Shown here piece by piece: positions 33,988 to 46,338 of a stretch of DNA of 64,000 bases. The stretch spans positions 6,556,157 through 6,620,156 of the forward strand of contig OU015566.1 of assembly GCA_907165135.1 (NCBI GenBank). Reading direction: 5' to 3'. The position numbers and the translations under genes were made by a program. The notes beneath the pieces were generated by a model, which was not told the origin of the DNA, ran no database searches, and saw only the letters and a program-made list of their open reading frames with translations. Source of the stretch: Oikopleura dioica. Taxonomy: Eukaryota; Chordata; Appendicularia; Copelata; Oikopleuridae. The number at the start of each line of letters is the position of its first letter. Positions within the stretch are counted from its first letter, which is position 1.

Positions 33988-35275
33988 ATGGATCACCTGA
34001 CAAACATCAAGATTCGAAGATCCAAGGCTGAGGTCCATCTGAAACCAGCAGCAAAGAAACAAGGCACACTTCAAAGTCGATGCTCAATTTGCGTCGAAAC
34101 AGAGTCCAAATACACATGCCCTCGGTAAAAATTTATAATGAATAAATCATACAAAAACAGAATCATAGATGTGGAATTCAGTACTGCTCGCTGGAATGCT
34201 ACAAAGATGACCGGCATCAGGATTGCTCGGAAGGATTCTTCAAAAAAGAAGTCGAAGAGGTGCTCAAATCGGACATGGTCGAGACAGAAGAGAAGAAGAA
34301 AATGATTGAAATTTTGAAAAGAGACAAGGAAGAGCGCGAAAAGGATCTGCTGCCCGAAGAAATGCTAGAGGAAGATGAAGAAGGCGATCAAGAAGATTTT
34401 GATGCTGACGGAGACTTTGATGTGGAAGGAATGCTGGCTCAGCTTTCGAAAGAAGAGAGGGAAATGTTCGAAAAAGCGCTCAAAGGAATGGCCTTTTAGA
34501 TTGAATAAGGGTTAGTTAATGCTCTCGAATTTTTAAAGCCAGACTGAAGACAATTCAATAATCTCCGAAATATCCGAAAATCTGAATCTCTGGTGGTCCA
34601 GCAACTTCAAAGTCATTCCCGAAAATGCTCCGATTCTTCGGAACCCGCCGCTATTATCCGATAAACTAACGCCTCACTGGACGACTCCTCTCTTTGTTTC
34701 AAACCTGGCTGTTGTCTATTGCTTTATTTACAGAAGATATCTGGGCGATCCAGAAGATTTGGTGCAAGAATGCACCGACGAGATTTTAAAATATGCCGAG
34801 TGCTTCAAACCTGCGGAAGAATCAGATCCAGAGCATCATTTGTATTCCGTTTTTGAGACGATAGCGAAAGAATCGGATAATAAAACTGCGCTAATTGCAT
34901 TTTATGACTCCGTAGAAGTCCTCGAAAACAAACTGAAGGTAAAACTGAAAGCTAAAAGAGCAAAACTAACTAATTTTTTAGCTGAGAAGTGCATTATCCC
35001 ACCTAACGAATCTACTTCAAACTAAAGGGCTGAAATCAAAGCAGAAAAAACTCGCCTCGAAGAAAGTCGAATTCTACCATTCTTGGGTTTTATCTTCGGA
35101 AATAAGTGAAAGCCTGTCATTGCCCGTAAAGCTTTTTTATCTCGATAAAAAGCGAGAAATTGATGAATTTGCCCTCAATGCTGAGAAAGTGTCCTCCCAG
35201 TTGGAGAGCGTTAGAATTTCCGATTTCAATTCTGATACAAGTAGCAAAAAGCTGCTAATTGATGAGATGTCGTGA
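33988..35275 (+). CDS. ZNHIT2: Zinc-HIT protein, ZNHIT2-like
   Basis: ATG 33988 (MDHLTNIKIRRSK). The HIT zinc finger is CSICVETESKYTCPR joined over a 41-nt intron to CGIQYCSLECYKDDRHQDC, giving the CxxC...CxxC...YCSxxCY..H..C pattern. Then comes an acidic region (LLPEEMLEEDEEGD), LSKEEREMFEKALKGMAF, and after a GA-AG intron (34499-34538) ENLNLWWSSNFK, matching the ZNHIT2 pattern of an acidic linker followed by a tryptophan pair. Remaining exons run to TGA 35275. In vertebrates ZNHIT2 bridges the R2TP complex to U5 snRNP and snoRNP assembly. The stop is only 51 bp before the TMED start, so the two may form an operon. Confidence 0.85.
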
Positions 35276-35319
35276 GAACTCGTTCTCATTCGACTCAAAT
35301 TGATGATCAAACTTTTTCG

Positions 35320-35326
35320 ATTTAGA
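35320..35326 (+). promoter_or_regulatory. Candidate trans-splice acceptor before TMED ATG
   Basis: Pyrimidine-rich aactttttcgatttag is followed by A-ATG at 35327, in a 51-bp gap after the ZNHIT2 stop. This fits an operon-internal spliced-leader acceptor, as known in larvaceans. Inference from position and motif only. Confidence 0.5.
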
Positions 35327-36255
35327 ATGAGAGTCGGTTGGGCTTGTCTCGCGGCTCTTGCCTCAGCTGCGTCCTTTGACGAGACTGAAGCTGATTATAC
35401 AGTCATTGTTGGTGCTGGACGTAGAGACTGTTATTTCCAGCCGATGAACAAAGGTAGAGTCCATTTAAATATCTCATTTTCAATCTTTAATTGAAGGCGT
35501 GCCATTCGAAATCGAATATCAAGTGCTCGACGGCGGTGATCTCGACATTGACTTCATGATCATCGGTCCAAGCGGTCAGGTCATTGTCGACGAGAAACGT
35601 CAAGAAGAGGGTCTTCACGAAATCCCCGGGACTGACAAGGGCCAGTATCAAATCTGCTTCAACAACATGTTCTCCCGAATGACCGACAAAACGGTCTTCT
35701 TTGAAGTCTTCACTGAAGAGGACTACGACGATTACGAATACGACGACGATGACTACTACGATGACTATTATGACGATGGTAATTCAAGCTATTCAATTTT
35801 TGCTATTGTGTCCTTTTGTAGATATTCCTGTCGCGATGAAGCAAAAAGAAAAGAAAGGCGAGTGGAAAAAAGACCTGGTCGAGGATGAAGCCACCGAAGG
35901 AATGCTCAAGGAGAAGGTTGACGACATGATCAGGAAGCTTGTCAAAATGAAGGTTAAAACTGATCTTATTGTTCTACCCTCACATTCTTTTTCAGACAAA
36001 CTTGATCCGAACCGCTCAATTCCAAGCTATCCTCCGGGCGTTTGAATCCAAGGACAGAAATATCCTCGAAGCTAATCTCAAGCGAGTCAACAACTGGTCC
36101 ACTATTCATATGGTCGTCATGCTCGGTAAATTCCTTCCTAAACTCTCCCTTTTTTATCGATTATATTTCTAGTCGCGGCGATTCTCCAAGTATGCATTCT
36201 TCGATCCTTCTTCAGCTCAAAACAAACAGCTGGTGGAAACAAGTCAATGACATAA
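35327..36255 (+). CDS. TMED5: TMED/p24 cargo receptor, gamma (TMED1/5) type
   Basis: Exons 35327-35453, 35497-35778, 35822-35952, 35996-36125, 36173-36255. Signal peptide MRVGWACLAALASAAS. The GOLD domain has RRDCYFQPMNKG, FEIEYQVLDGGDLDIDF and QYQICFNN (the two conserved cysteines). An acidic Asp/Tyr run (DYEYDDDDYYDDYYDD) is an unusual insert. The coiled coil is followed by a TM helix VVMLVAAILQVCILRS and a cytosolic tail SFFSSKQ with the FF signal for COPII. Family role: type I membrane protein cycling between ER and Golgi in cargo selection. TMED1 versus TMED5 cannot be told apart here. Confidence 0.93.
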
Positions 36256-36468
36256 ATTCATTCACAATTTTTATAAAACCAAAATAGCCTTAATTATAAT
36301 TAAAGTTAGCAAAATCAAAGTTGACACTATTCTTATTTCTGTACTCAGACTAGTAACACTGTCAAGCTCCAATATTTTACCTTTCTTCCTCTGAGAAATA
36401 TACATTCTTTCTGTAGTGCTCCTGGACCAAGAAATCTCTTGTCAATTTTCTGGTAATTAGATTGATTG

Positions 36469-37737
36469 ATGAGCGATCGGGAGGAGAAGGATGACAAGGA
36501 CGAAGAAGAAGTGTCGATGCTTATGTCCCAGTGCAAGAACAAGAGCCTAGAAAACGTACGTCTGAAAAATTTGGTCATTGTTATCGAAAAAATCAAGGTC
36601 TCCGAACACTGCACCGGCGCCGTTCAATCGCCAACAATCAGCTCTATCTGCAACTCGCCACTCCGCCCACTCTCCAACAATGAGAATTCTAACTCCTCTC
36701 CTCCTGGCCCATCTTCAAGAAGTCGCCACAGCTCGATGTCTGGCGATCATTGGGTGACGCCTACTCTGAGGAAAGAACTCGCCGCTGCATTGGAGCAAAA
36801 CGCCAAACTGGAAGAGAGAATCAAAAAACTCCTCGCCGAAATTGATGAAAAAGACGAACGAATAAGAATTCTTGAAGAAGAGCATCAGCGACAATTTAAC
36901 GCAGCTGCCGGTTTTATTTTGAGCTCCCCTGAGCCGGCACCCAAAAGAGTTCGACGACCAAAGAGGCCAAAGAAAGTTAAAAAGGTGCGCCTTCATTGCA
37001 TTTTTCTCACTTATCCTCCATCATTAGTTCATCGACGATTATGACGAAGATGAGTTTTTCCACAGCTTTTCACCTGTCTCCAACGAGCAAGCTGGTCCCT
37101 CCACCTCGGTTTCTCTTCCTTCAAAGATGTACCGGACGCAGCACAAGTCCCGAACTTATGACATCCTCAGCGGGCCGCCTCCAACCTCGAACTTGAAATT
37201 CGAGCGGGGGATTTCGACCACTCGCGTTCCGTACTATAGAAATATCTATTCTAGCGCCGATGCATCGATTGTTATGAGCACGGAAAAGCCACAAGTACCC
37301 ACGTGGAGAGTGAACGAGATCAAATCGGATGAAGAAGACGACGAACCGGCAACTGATCCAGAAGAAGATGACCTCTCTGACTCCGTCTTTCTCAAACGCC
37401 ACGAAAAAGCGGAAGAGCAAGAAAGAGCGATTATTAAAAAGGATCAATCGTATCAAAGAGAGCAGTTTTACTACTCCCGTCTCAAGGTATGATATGAGTC
37501 GTTATTGATTTCAGTTGAAAACCTTTCTTTTCCCAGAAATCTACCATGCCAGACCCAAAATCGGTGAAAACGTTGTACCCCTCTTTCGACGAGATCGAAA
37601 AGATCAGCGTTACAAAATCGCTTCCCCTGTCAATCTGGGGAAGCAACTTACCCAAACTTGTCGAGCAACCATTTTCGCTGCCCTGGCTCACCACAATGGA
37701 GGAAGTCAAAGCCAAAACGTCGTCCACCTTAACTTAA
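36469..37737 (+). CDS. MSL1: MSL1-like protein with PEHE domain
   Basis: Exons 36469-36555, 36598-36984, 37028-37488, 37537-37737. Residues about 85-130 form a coiled coil (LEQNAKLEERIKKLLAEIDE). A basic stretch PKRVRRPKRPKKVKK follows. The C-terminal PEHE domain is recognisable: VPTWRVNEIK, DSVFLKRHEKAEEQE, then PSFDEI, LPLSIWGSNLPKL and FSLPWL. The coiled coil plus PEHE order is that of MSL1, scaffold of the MOF histone H4K16 acetyltransferase complex (coiled coil binds MSL2, PEHE binds MSL3 and MOF). Shorter than vertebrate MSL1. It lies just upstream of a chromatin remodeller gene. Confidence 0.85.
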
Positions 37738-38360
37738 AAAAATACGATCAACAATCAATTCTATCTATTCTTCTTAAACTTTATCCTTAAAGTGCTTTTA
37801 TCTGTCTTTTCTTTTACTCTAATGCAATGTATCTTGCCCGTCCTTGCGCCAATATCTTGGACATTTTTTTCTTGCGAAACTCGTTTTTTTTTTTTATTTA
37901 TTTTTGTCAATTTTGTCAAATCAACTTTTGATTTTCAATCAATCAACTTTTCAAAAATCGGTGCAGCTCTTTGAAAAACAAACTCGCTGTATGTGTCTTC
38001 TTAGAATTAATATTTTTCTTGACCTATCCCTGTCCGAAACAAGTCATAGCTATCGATTTCATTCTAAATTGAAGCTACTAGTCTGTTCTTACCAATCAAC
38101 CTATTGTAGGATAAATCGGTATCAAAAGAAAAAAAACGTCTTTTTTACTTTTACCTTCGCGCTCCGATCAGTTCAAAGTTAATCGCCCCGTCTTATTTAT
38201 TTCTTCTGCCTTTTATATATTTTATTTTTTTTTCTTAAAAATTTTTACACGAGCAAAATAAACGAGCACCAAGCGGTTCAGAATTAACGGGAACGGGACG
38301 TTGCCCCGTAAACGGGGTCGGCCCGCTGCGGTTCCGCGGAACCCAAATAATACCGGCCCC
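37738..38360. other. Intergenic, AT-rich, with a short GC-rich end
   Basis: Long T/A runs. The last 60 bases (about 38285-38345) are GC-rich and open in frame with the next gene (RKRGRPAAVPRNP, AT-hook-like), so they may be its first coding exon or 5'UTR. Confidence 0.5.
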
Positions 38361-41300
38361 ATGAAGTGCGCTCCTGTTCTATCTAATGGAATCGGCAGAA
38401 ATTCTAGAGCTGGTACTTCTGGTCTCATTGAGCGCATTTTCCCAGAGCTTTATGCAAAACGACAAGGCATGTATTCATTTTCTTATGCAGGAAATTCAAC
38501 TCTTTGTAGAATATCTCGAGCAACTTGACGATTCTGAAGAAAGTGACGATGAAGATATTCTAGGCGAAATCGAGCAATTAAAGAGAAAGGGCAAATGGTT
38601 CGAAAAAGAGGTTTGTTTTGAATTCGTTCTCCTCCTTGATATCACCAAAAATAAGGAAGTAAAAAGAGCAACGAAACCACCACCCCCAGACGATCTCCTG
38701 GACGTCTACCGCTCCAAAACGCCATGGGAACATGTTTGCAAAGAAGCTGCCAAAATCGGATCAGACTGGATGATGGAACGAAAATACAGACGAATTTTGA
38801 CGAGGAAAGCTATTCTCGGCGTGCGAAAACTTCATCGAGACAAGGTTAATAATAAGAATAAAAACGATGAAAACGCATTGAATAAATATATATTATTGCA
38901 AATTGAATTGAAACACACTTTTCTTGTTGATGAACTTGTCGAAATTGATCGTACTAATCATACGTCGGGATTCATAAGAGCCATGACAAGGTCGTCGATG
39001 TAGAATTCGTCTTGCTTCATTGTGTCGAACTCGTCCATGAAATCTTTGATATCTTCATCGGTCAGGAAATCGCCAAAGTCTTGAAGAAACTCTCGAAGAT
39101 TCTCTATAAAGTTTTGATAAAGAAGTCATCTGAAAGATAATCAGAAATCTACCTCCTTTGATGAGATAACCGATTTCTCCAGACTCGTAAACTTTTGGCT
39201 CTTCCAGTGGCTTGAGCGCTGCATAGAGCTGCTCCTCAGTTGGTTGTTTATCCGCCGTAAAAAGGATCAACTCCATGAACTCTTCGAAAGTGATTCCCTT
39301 TGCATTGTAGGCTTTGTCGACGGATGTACTTGAGATGCCTTCACTTGGCGCGCTTTCATCTTTGACTGAAGTTTCTGTCTCTGGATCGATGTCCTTTTCT
39401 TCATCATCGCTAAAGAATAAGATACAATTGTTTTGTGTCCTACTTGGTTTGACTCGATCAGAATCTGATCTTAAGATATAAAATAGAACGTACCCATGAA
39501 TCTTGTTCAAAAACGAATTGATAAGCGTATCAGTAGCAACAATTGTCGTCTGCCGGAGAGCATCTCCAACAGATTCGTAAGGAATCAAGTCGCATTTTGC
39601 ATAATCCTTGAAGACATTCAATGCCTGTTCTTCAATTTCTCCACTCATTTTTCTCCTTTTTAAAATTCAACTATTTTGCTTTCCTTAAAAGCAGATTGAT
39701 TGTACTCTCTATTCTAGAGATTGAGTTAGAGGAGCACTCTTTTAAAACTACTTTAGCTCGCCGAAGTTGAGCGCCAACAAAAGGTGAAACAAGAGGCGCA
39801 AAAGAAGCTCGCTCAGCAGGTTGGCAAGATGATCATGGCGGAGTTCTGGGAGAAAATCAAAATGGTCTCTGAAGTGATCAAGGAGCAGAAAGAAGCAGCG
39901 GAGATGAAGAAACAGCTCGACGCGGATTTAGACGACATGGTCAGCCTTTTTTATCGCCAACTTTTTTCCTAAAAATATTTTAGGTTAATCAAACGCAAAA
40001 GTTCTCCCACTCCGTCGTACAGAATCTCCAGCGTCCTTCCAGCCCAACATCTTCGACCTCATCCAAAAGAACGGATGCCATGAGCACTGCTGATTCCAGA
40101 GCAGCATCAGACTATGAAATTTCTGATGAAGATTCCGACGCTTCCGCCTCAATCGCTTCCAGCGAAGAAGATCAATCAGAAGACGAACTTAAGCAGCTAG
40201 AAGATCAGCAAGATGACGATCTACTGGAAATTTATGCAAAGCTTTATGGCCACAATCTTCCGCAAAAAGAAGAAGTCAAAAAGGAAGAAACAGTCAAAGA
40301 AGAACCAGAAGAGCCAGAAAATCCTGAGAAAAAGCCGAAACTCGAAAGACTAGATAAAATTATTCAAGAAAAAAGTATTACACCAGATCTACCAGAAACG
40401 CCTGAAAGCCCAAAAGACGAAAAAACAGAAAATCTGAACAAAATCACGAGAACTGCGCGATCTATGCTTCCGACAGGCCTAACGCTTGGAGAGAATCATG
40501 TCAAAACTCCGATTCCTTCGCTGATGAAGGGAAAATTGAGGGACTACCAGCACATCGGGCTAGATTGGCTGGTTTCGTTGCATGATCAAGATTTGAATGG
40601 GATTCTGGCGGATGAAATGGGTCTTGGAAAAACTATTCAGACTATTTCTCTCCTCGCTCATCTAGCAGTAAACCAAGGCCAATGGGGCCCCCATTTAGTC
40701 GTCGTCCCCACATCTGTACTTCTCAACTGGGACTTAGAATTCAAGAAGTGGTTTCCAGGCTTCAAAGTAATCGCCTATTACGGGACGCAAAAAGAACGCA
40801 AGGAAAAACGCCGCGGCTGGTCTCGAGAGAATATGTTTCACTGCGTCATTACGAGTTACAATTTGGTGATTCAAGATCAGCGAATGTTCAAGAGGAAAGA
40901 TTGGAATTATTTGATTCTGGATGAAGCGCACAATATAAAAAATTGGATGTCGCAAAGGTGGCAGACTCTCTTGGGCTTCAAATCGGAACACAGACTTTTA
41001 CTTACCGGAACGCCATTGCAAAACGACTTGTTGGAGCTTTGGGCGTTGTTGCACTTTCTGATGCCAGATTTATTCGAATCGCGAAAGGGGTTTTCGGAAT
41101 GGTTTCATCGGCCGATTGGTGATATGGTCGAAGGATCAGCCGAGTACAACAAAAAACTCGTCGAGCGGCTTCATAAAGTTTTGAGGCCGTTTTTGCTGCG
41201 GAGATTGAAATCTGAGGTGGAACAGCAAATGCCGAAAAAGTATGAGCACGTCGTGTACTGTCATTTGTCGAAGAGGCAACGAGCACTATATGAAGATTAT

Positions 41301-43718
41301 ATCTGCCGAACGGACACTCAAGAGAGGATGAAATGCGGTGGATATATTGGCATCATCGGCGTCATCATGAATCTTAGAAAAGTAAAATTTACCAAAATAA
41401 TCAACAAAAACTAATTTTGTTTGAGGTTTGCAACCATCCAGATCTACTGGAGCCTCGTCCTGTCGAATCACCATTTCTCCTTCCTCGTTTATCATTGTCA
41501 CTTCCACGCATTTGCGTATCAATTCTCACTCACTATCACGCTCGCGGATTTACTGGTCGTATTTGGCAGCGCTTGCCCACTACAGGTAAAGACATCAGGA
41601 CTCCCTTTATGACCATTACTTCTATAGGCTACGCGCTGGATATACGGGCCAGAACGGAGCTCAGTATCTTCAACACATTCACGATCAACAAACTCGATGC
41701 TAGCAAAGAATATTACAATTTATACTTGATGGAATATCAAAAATATAAAAAGAAGAAACCGCCCAAAGGATATGAATGGTTGGCCTATCGAAGGCAGCAG
41801 AAAAACAAATCCAAATATAAAACCATGTACAGGTGAGCCCTTCACTAAAAGTTCCTCCCTTACTTCTTCTTCAGCACTAATCGCAACCGATGCACCGTCC
41901 TACCAGCACCATCTCACTTTGCCCCAGCTAATGTTCGGCAGTTACTAAATATTCCGATCACAGAAAAACTCGCTTTTCAAACCTTATCACCAATTTCCGA
42001 AGTTCTCAAGAAAAAAATCTCCTGTTATTGCGCTGCAGCCGAAGCACCAGGTAAAAAATCTCATATGATATTATCTCTTATTGTCCCTTAGTTCCTATCT
42101 TGGACGTGAGCTCCCCGATGTACCACATTCGAGAGCGGGAATTGAGCAAAAATATCGCTGACAACACGATTTCTATACGAGTGAAAACTCACGCTGAAGA
42201 TCTTGCAAGAAGGGTTCAGTTGCCTGAAACGAGGCTTATACAGTACGATTGTGGAAAGCTCCAGACTCTTTATAATCTTATTTATCAGAAATTAAAACCC
42301 AACGGTAAAAAGCGATCTCGAAAACCTCTTGATTTCGATGATTTTTTAGGCCATCGAGCGTTGATTTTCACGCAAATGACGAAGATGCTCGATGTCTTGG
42401 AACGATTCCTGTCGTATCATGCTTTGACTTATAGTCGTCTTGATGGCTCAACTGCGCCTGAAGCCCGTATACAAATCATGGAAACATTCAACAGGGATCC
42501 GAAAATCTTCTGCATGATTCTTTCGACAAGATCTGGTGGAATCGGTGTCAATCTTACAGGTGCGGATACTGTGATTTTCTACGACTCTGATTGGAATCCA
42601 ACGATTGATGCTCAAGCGCAAGACCGGTAAAATCATAATCTTTCGATTTCAGTTGTAATTATTTCTCTTCTAGAGCTCACCGAATAGGACAGACGAGAGA
42701 CGTGCACATTTACAGATTTATCGCGAAAGATACAATAGAAGAAAATATTTTGAAGAAGGCAAATTATAAACGAAAGCTAGGGAATGTTGCAATTGAGGAA
42801 GGACGGTTCAACATCGAGGGGCTCAAAGAAGATCAACTTCGTGTTCTCATCGAGGTAAATTCACGCTATAAACTCCGGTCCTTATTCTTTTCAAGGGTAA
42901 AGAAGACGATGATGAATCGATGGAGGCCTCTTCGGAAGAACCAGAGTCGAACGAAAGCGTGAAAAACAATCTCGCCGCGGTCGAAGACGCGGACGATCAA
43001 GAAGCAGCCAAGGTCATCCTCGACGAAGTCGGCGAAGATGAAGAAGAGTTCCAGGAAGAAAGTGACGAAGATATTGAAGATAAACTTACGCCGCTTGAGC
43101 AAATGTCGTTGAAGTGGTTCCTTGAAGATCAAGCCCGGACGATCGCCGAAGAGGAAGCTCAGAAAGCAGAAGAAGCGAGGATACGAAAGTTGAAAGAGGA
43201 GGCGAAGGCCAAAGCAAATCCTCCAGTTTCGATTTCTAAGGTAATGATCCCTCTATCATTCGTTATTAAAACGTTCATCTTTCAGAATTTCCTGCCAAAT
43301 AAACGCTCCCAACGAATCGACAAACGGCTGAAGCATGAGAGAGCGATGGAAAACGAGCTCAAGCGATGTCGTAGAACCGATAGTGACTATTACGAAGATT
43401 CCGATGAAGAAGGCTACCAACCGACTCGTCGAAAATCCTACCAAACAAGAACGCCAAAGCCGCCAGCTCGGCGTGGGAGACCACCGCTGAACAAGGATAA
43501 AGATAAAACCACAGCGAAATCAACGGCGAAAACAGCAGATTTGCCCAAACGAAAAGCGCTCCCGAGGGATAATTCCAGCCTAAAAGTAGGGATTCTTTCC
43601 TATCAAATGAAACTTTCATCGTCATTTCTAGCTAAACAAAGTAGAAGTTCAATTTGTTGCCTGCAACCCAAGAAGAATCAGTTCAGCTCAAAGTCCTCCG
43701 TCAGAAGCAGACTGGTGA
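38361..43718 (+). CDS. SRCAP: SRCAP/Domino-type SNF2 chromatin remodeller
   Basis: The HSA domain is in the exon ending at 38845 (KTPWEHVCKEAAKIGSDWM, RKYRRILTRKAILGVRKLHRDK), continuing after a 910-nt intron as LAEVERQQKVKQEAQ. The ATPase starts in the exon 39984-41381: LRDYQHIGLDWLVSL, DEMGLGKT (Walker A), LILDEAHNIKN, LLLTGTPLQNDL, LLRRLKSEVEQQMPKKYEH. The C-lobe follows after a long insert: HRALIFTQMTKMLDVLERFL, RSGGIGVNLTGADTVIFYDS, HRIGQTRDVHIYR. The long insert between lobes is the hallmark of INO80/SRCAP/EP400. No SANT domain was seen, and the C-terminus carries an AT hook (ARRGRPPLNK), favouring SRCAP. Role: H2A.Z deposition. The start is ambiguous (ATG 38361 plus a ~25-nt intron, or ATG 38386 uninterrupted). 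Shorter than vertebrate SRCAP. Confidence 0.9.
38958..39648 (-). CDS. EF-hand-like protein nested antisense in the SRCAP intron
   Basis: ATG 39648 (MSGEIEEQALNVFKDYAK) to TGA 38958, with GT-AG introns removing the segments around 39420-39490 and 39115-39155. Joined text includes GITFEEFMELILFTADKQP, GEIGYLIKGENLREFLQDF, LTDEDIKDFMDEFDTM and EFYIDDLVMALMNPDV. The helix-loop-helix rhythm is that of EF hands, but canonical DxDxDG loops are absent, so calcium binding is doubtful. It occupies most of the 910-nt SRCAP intron on the opposite strand. Resembles axonemal EF-hand proteins only weakly; no symbol given. Confidence 0.65.
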
Positions 43719-44413
43719 AGATAATAAAAATTAAAAATTCCTGTCATTCAATTCACCACCTATTATTTTTAAAAATGAATAAATCAACAACTGCCAAACT
43801 AAAAATTTGCCTCGTTATTTTTGCAAAATTAGCAGTTATTTACAAAGATAGTATAATTCTGTATTATGAGTCACTAAGTGTACATTTCACGCTGTCGGCC
43901 TTGCTTAAAAACTACTTTCCAGGCGTGACCGATCGATTCAGGGCAGAGATAAATTTAAGCCTTTAGATTGGGCTACAAAATCTACCTTATAATCTACTAG
44001 CTCAATGTCCGGGCAAACAAGTGAGCCGAAGGTTTACACAGGTAAATCCAAAAATCAGTAATCAGCTCCTTAGCGTTGTAAACAGGGGTGGCTTCAGTGG
44101 AGTAGTAGAGAGCGCCTGTTTTAAAAAATTGATTGAATAAAAAAGAGGCGAGCTCGGGTTTCGGGGTTGTCCAAGAAACCAAAAGTAATCATCGCGCATT
44201 ACCAGTAAAATTACTCAAACAAAATAAATCTTCCTGAGGAACAAATCAAACATACGAGATTTTTTATAGAATAAAAAGAGAAAAGATTTGTTGAATGAAG
44301 CGAACGATGAATTTCAATTATGGGCAATTTTAGATCGAAAAGGATCGCTCCAGAAATTACAGCCGGTAATCTTTTCAATCAGTCGTAATCGATTTTTGGC
44401 GAATAACTCTATA
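43719..44413. other. Intergenic, nothing recognised with confidence
   Basis: 3' flank of the remodeller gene. A minus-strand stretch at about 43995-44200 reads MRDDYFWFLGQPRNPSSP in one frame and could be a small exon, but I could not link it to any family. Confidence 0.4.
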
Positions 44414-45000
44414 ATGATGAATTACCATAAGAATTTTTTGGGCAAAAAAATTTTGTCCGAGTTATCACTATATTCTGAAAGCGCATATCAGAATTAGTGG
44501 AATCCTAAAATTCTAGCGCCCGATGACGTCATTATGACGTCAGAAGAGATGCTTTTAGAATCAAGATGGCCAAAACTTTTTAACCGTTTTTCAGAGGGTT
44601 ATTGGTTGAAATACAAGTTTTTCTTTTCGGAATATTGTTCAGCATGAAAACTGAATAATCACCCGACATCAAACCGTCCGATATCCTCTTTAACCGGCCG
44701 GTCAAAAATAATACCGGTCGGTTCGATTAAATTTTGCTGGGTGATTGTTCAGTTTGTCATGCTGAACAAGATTCCAAAAAGAAAAAATTGAATTTCAAAC
44801 AATAACCCTCTCAAAACCGGTTAAAAAGTTTCATCTTTTGGAACCTTTTTTGAACTTTAAATCTTCATAAATGACGCCATAATGACGTCATTAGGCGCTA
44901 GAATTTTGGGAATCCACAAATTCTGGTGTGGGCTTTCAGAATATAGTGATACCTCGAAAAAAATTTTTTTGCCCGAAAAATTCTTATGGTAATTCATCAT
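44414..45000. mobile_element. 587-bp palindromic element with long inverted arms
   Basis: The left arm begins atgatgaattaccataagaa and the right arm ends in its reverse complement, ttcttatggtaattcatcat. Matching continues inward through tcactatattctgaaag, aaaattctagcgcc and gacgtcattatg for more than 200 bp per arm, with a few mismatches. It lies immediately upstream of the ARHGAP1 start. No coding capacity. Target duplication not clear. Confidence 0.85.
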
Positions 45001-45025
45001 AATAGAATTCTTGCATCAAATTGAT

Positions 45026-46338
45026 ATGTTAATTTCAGAGGATGATTTCAAAGAAGTTGCAGTATCATCATCGACTGAAGACTTTACGGAGCTTGAGCGT
45101 GCCAAACTCATCAATATTTGCGGCGTGGACAAGGATGGCCGCCCTGTAATTGTCGTCGCCGCTTGTCGTTTTCCGAACAATAACACAAAAGAGCATCAGC
45201 AGTTGCTCAGATTTATCAAAGCAAAATTAGGTATTGCTTTCCTTCCTTGCTCTTTTCTCATTCCGACTTTAGATATTTACGTGGAAAATGACTACTCTGT
45301 AATCTACTTCCACCACGGCTATCACAAAGCGAACAAGCCCTCATTTGCTTGGCTCAAATCTGCCTATCAAGAGTTCGACAGAAAATACAAGAAAAACATC
45401 AAACGACTCATCGTTGTCCACCCAACAAGCTGGATGAAAATGATCTGGACAATGATGAAGCCCTTTATTTCCGCGAAGTTTGGGCGAAAACTCCTCTATG
45501 TAAATCATCTCGCAGAGCTCAAAGAGTTCATTTGGCTAAATCAAATTCCGATTCCAGTTGAAGTTCAAAACTTCGACGAGTCAAAGCTGAAATCTCAAGG
45601 GCTAGAGACGATAAATGACGGAACTACAATCGCCCCAGAGTCCCAGTTTTCCGTTGAGCTAGACGTACTGATTCAAAAGCAAGGAGACCTGCCGATTGTC
45701 CCGAAAGAAATTATCGAATTCTTGCTCAAAGACGACAATATCAAGATCGAGGGAATTTTCAGAAGATCCGCTTCAAACTTGGCGATAAGAGATAGCAAGA
45801 CAATATACGACCAAGGAAAGACAGTTGAATTCAATGAGCCAATCCTTCCCTCTGGTAAATTTGATCGTCAAAGGATCTTTGTTTATTTAATTTTAGCGTT
45901 ATTAAAACTATGGTTTCGTTCACTGCCGCGCTCGATTATACCTTCTCACTGTCTGAGAGAAATGGAAAATGTTGTCAAAGCCTCTCCAGAAAACAAAATA
46001 GAACTCATCAAAGAAACAATCATTTCTCGGATCGATGGTGCGTCGAATTTATACCGGCGATGGTTAATTCTTTTTTAGAATCACACGTGCCTCTTCTGAA
46101 ATTCTTGATGAACTTCCTTGCAAAAGTAGCGGAGGAAGAAAATTCGAATAAAATGGGAAGTCCGCAACTAGCGATTGTTTTCGGGCCTTGCCTCTGCTGG
46201 AATAACTCGGTAGGTAACCACCGAACGTTACCTCTGACTGATGATTTTCCATAGCCGTCCGGAGGAATTGAAGATATCGGGACGATCAACAACCTGATAA
46301 AGTGGTTGATTGATCACCACGAAAAGATATTTTCATGA
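45026..46338 (+). CDS. ARHGAP1: ARHGAP1 (p50RhoGAP) type CRAL-TRIO plus RhoGAP protein
   Basis: The N-terminal half is a CRAL-TRIO/Sec14 domain: ICGVDKDGRPVIVVAACRFP, YSVIYFHHGYHKANKPS, WLKSAYQEFDRKYKKNIK, LIVVHPTSWMKMIW, KFGRKLLYVNHLAEL. The C-terminal half is RhoGAP: FSVELDVLIQK, GIFRRSASNLAIR (Arg finger), LLKLWFRSLP, VPLLKFLMNFLAKVAEEE, KMGSPQLAIVFGP, ending HHEKIFS at 46338. Introns are 40-45 nt GT-AG. Order and spacing match ARHGAP1, which stimulates Cdc42/Rho GTP hydrolysis. The first ATG (45026) is 26 bp after the palindromic element; an upstream exon cannot be excluded. Confidence 0.92.

Noticed and set aside
43997-44200. Small minus-strand frame (MRDDYFWFLGQP...)
   Set aside because: Looks protein-like but no family or partner exon found; left unannotated.
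44288-44497. Plus-strand frame ending inside the palindromic element
   Set aside because: Runs into a transposon arm and shows no similarity to ARHGAP1 N-termini.
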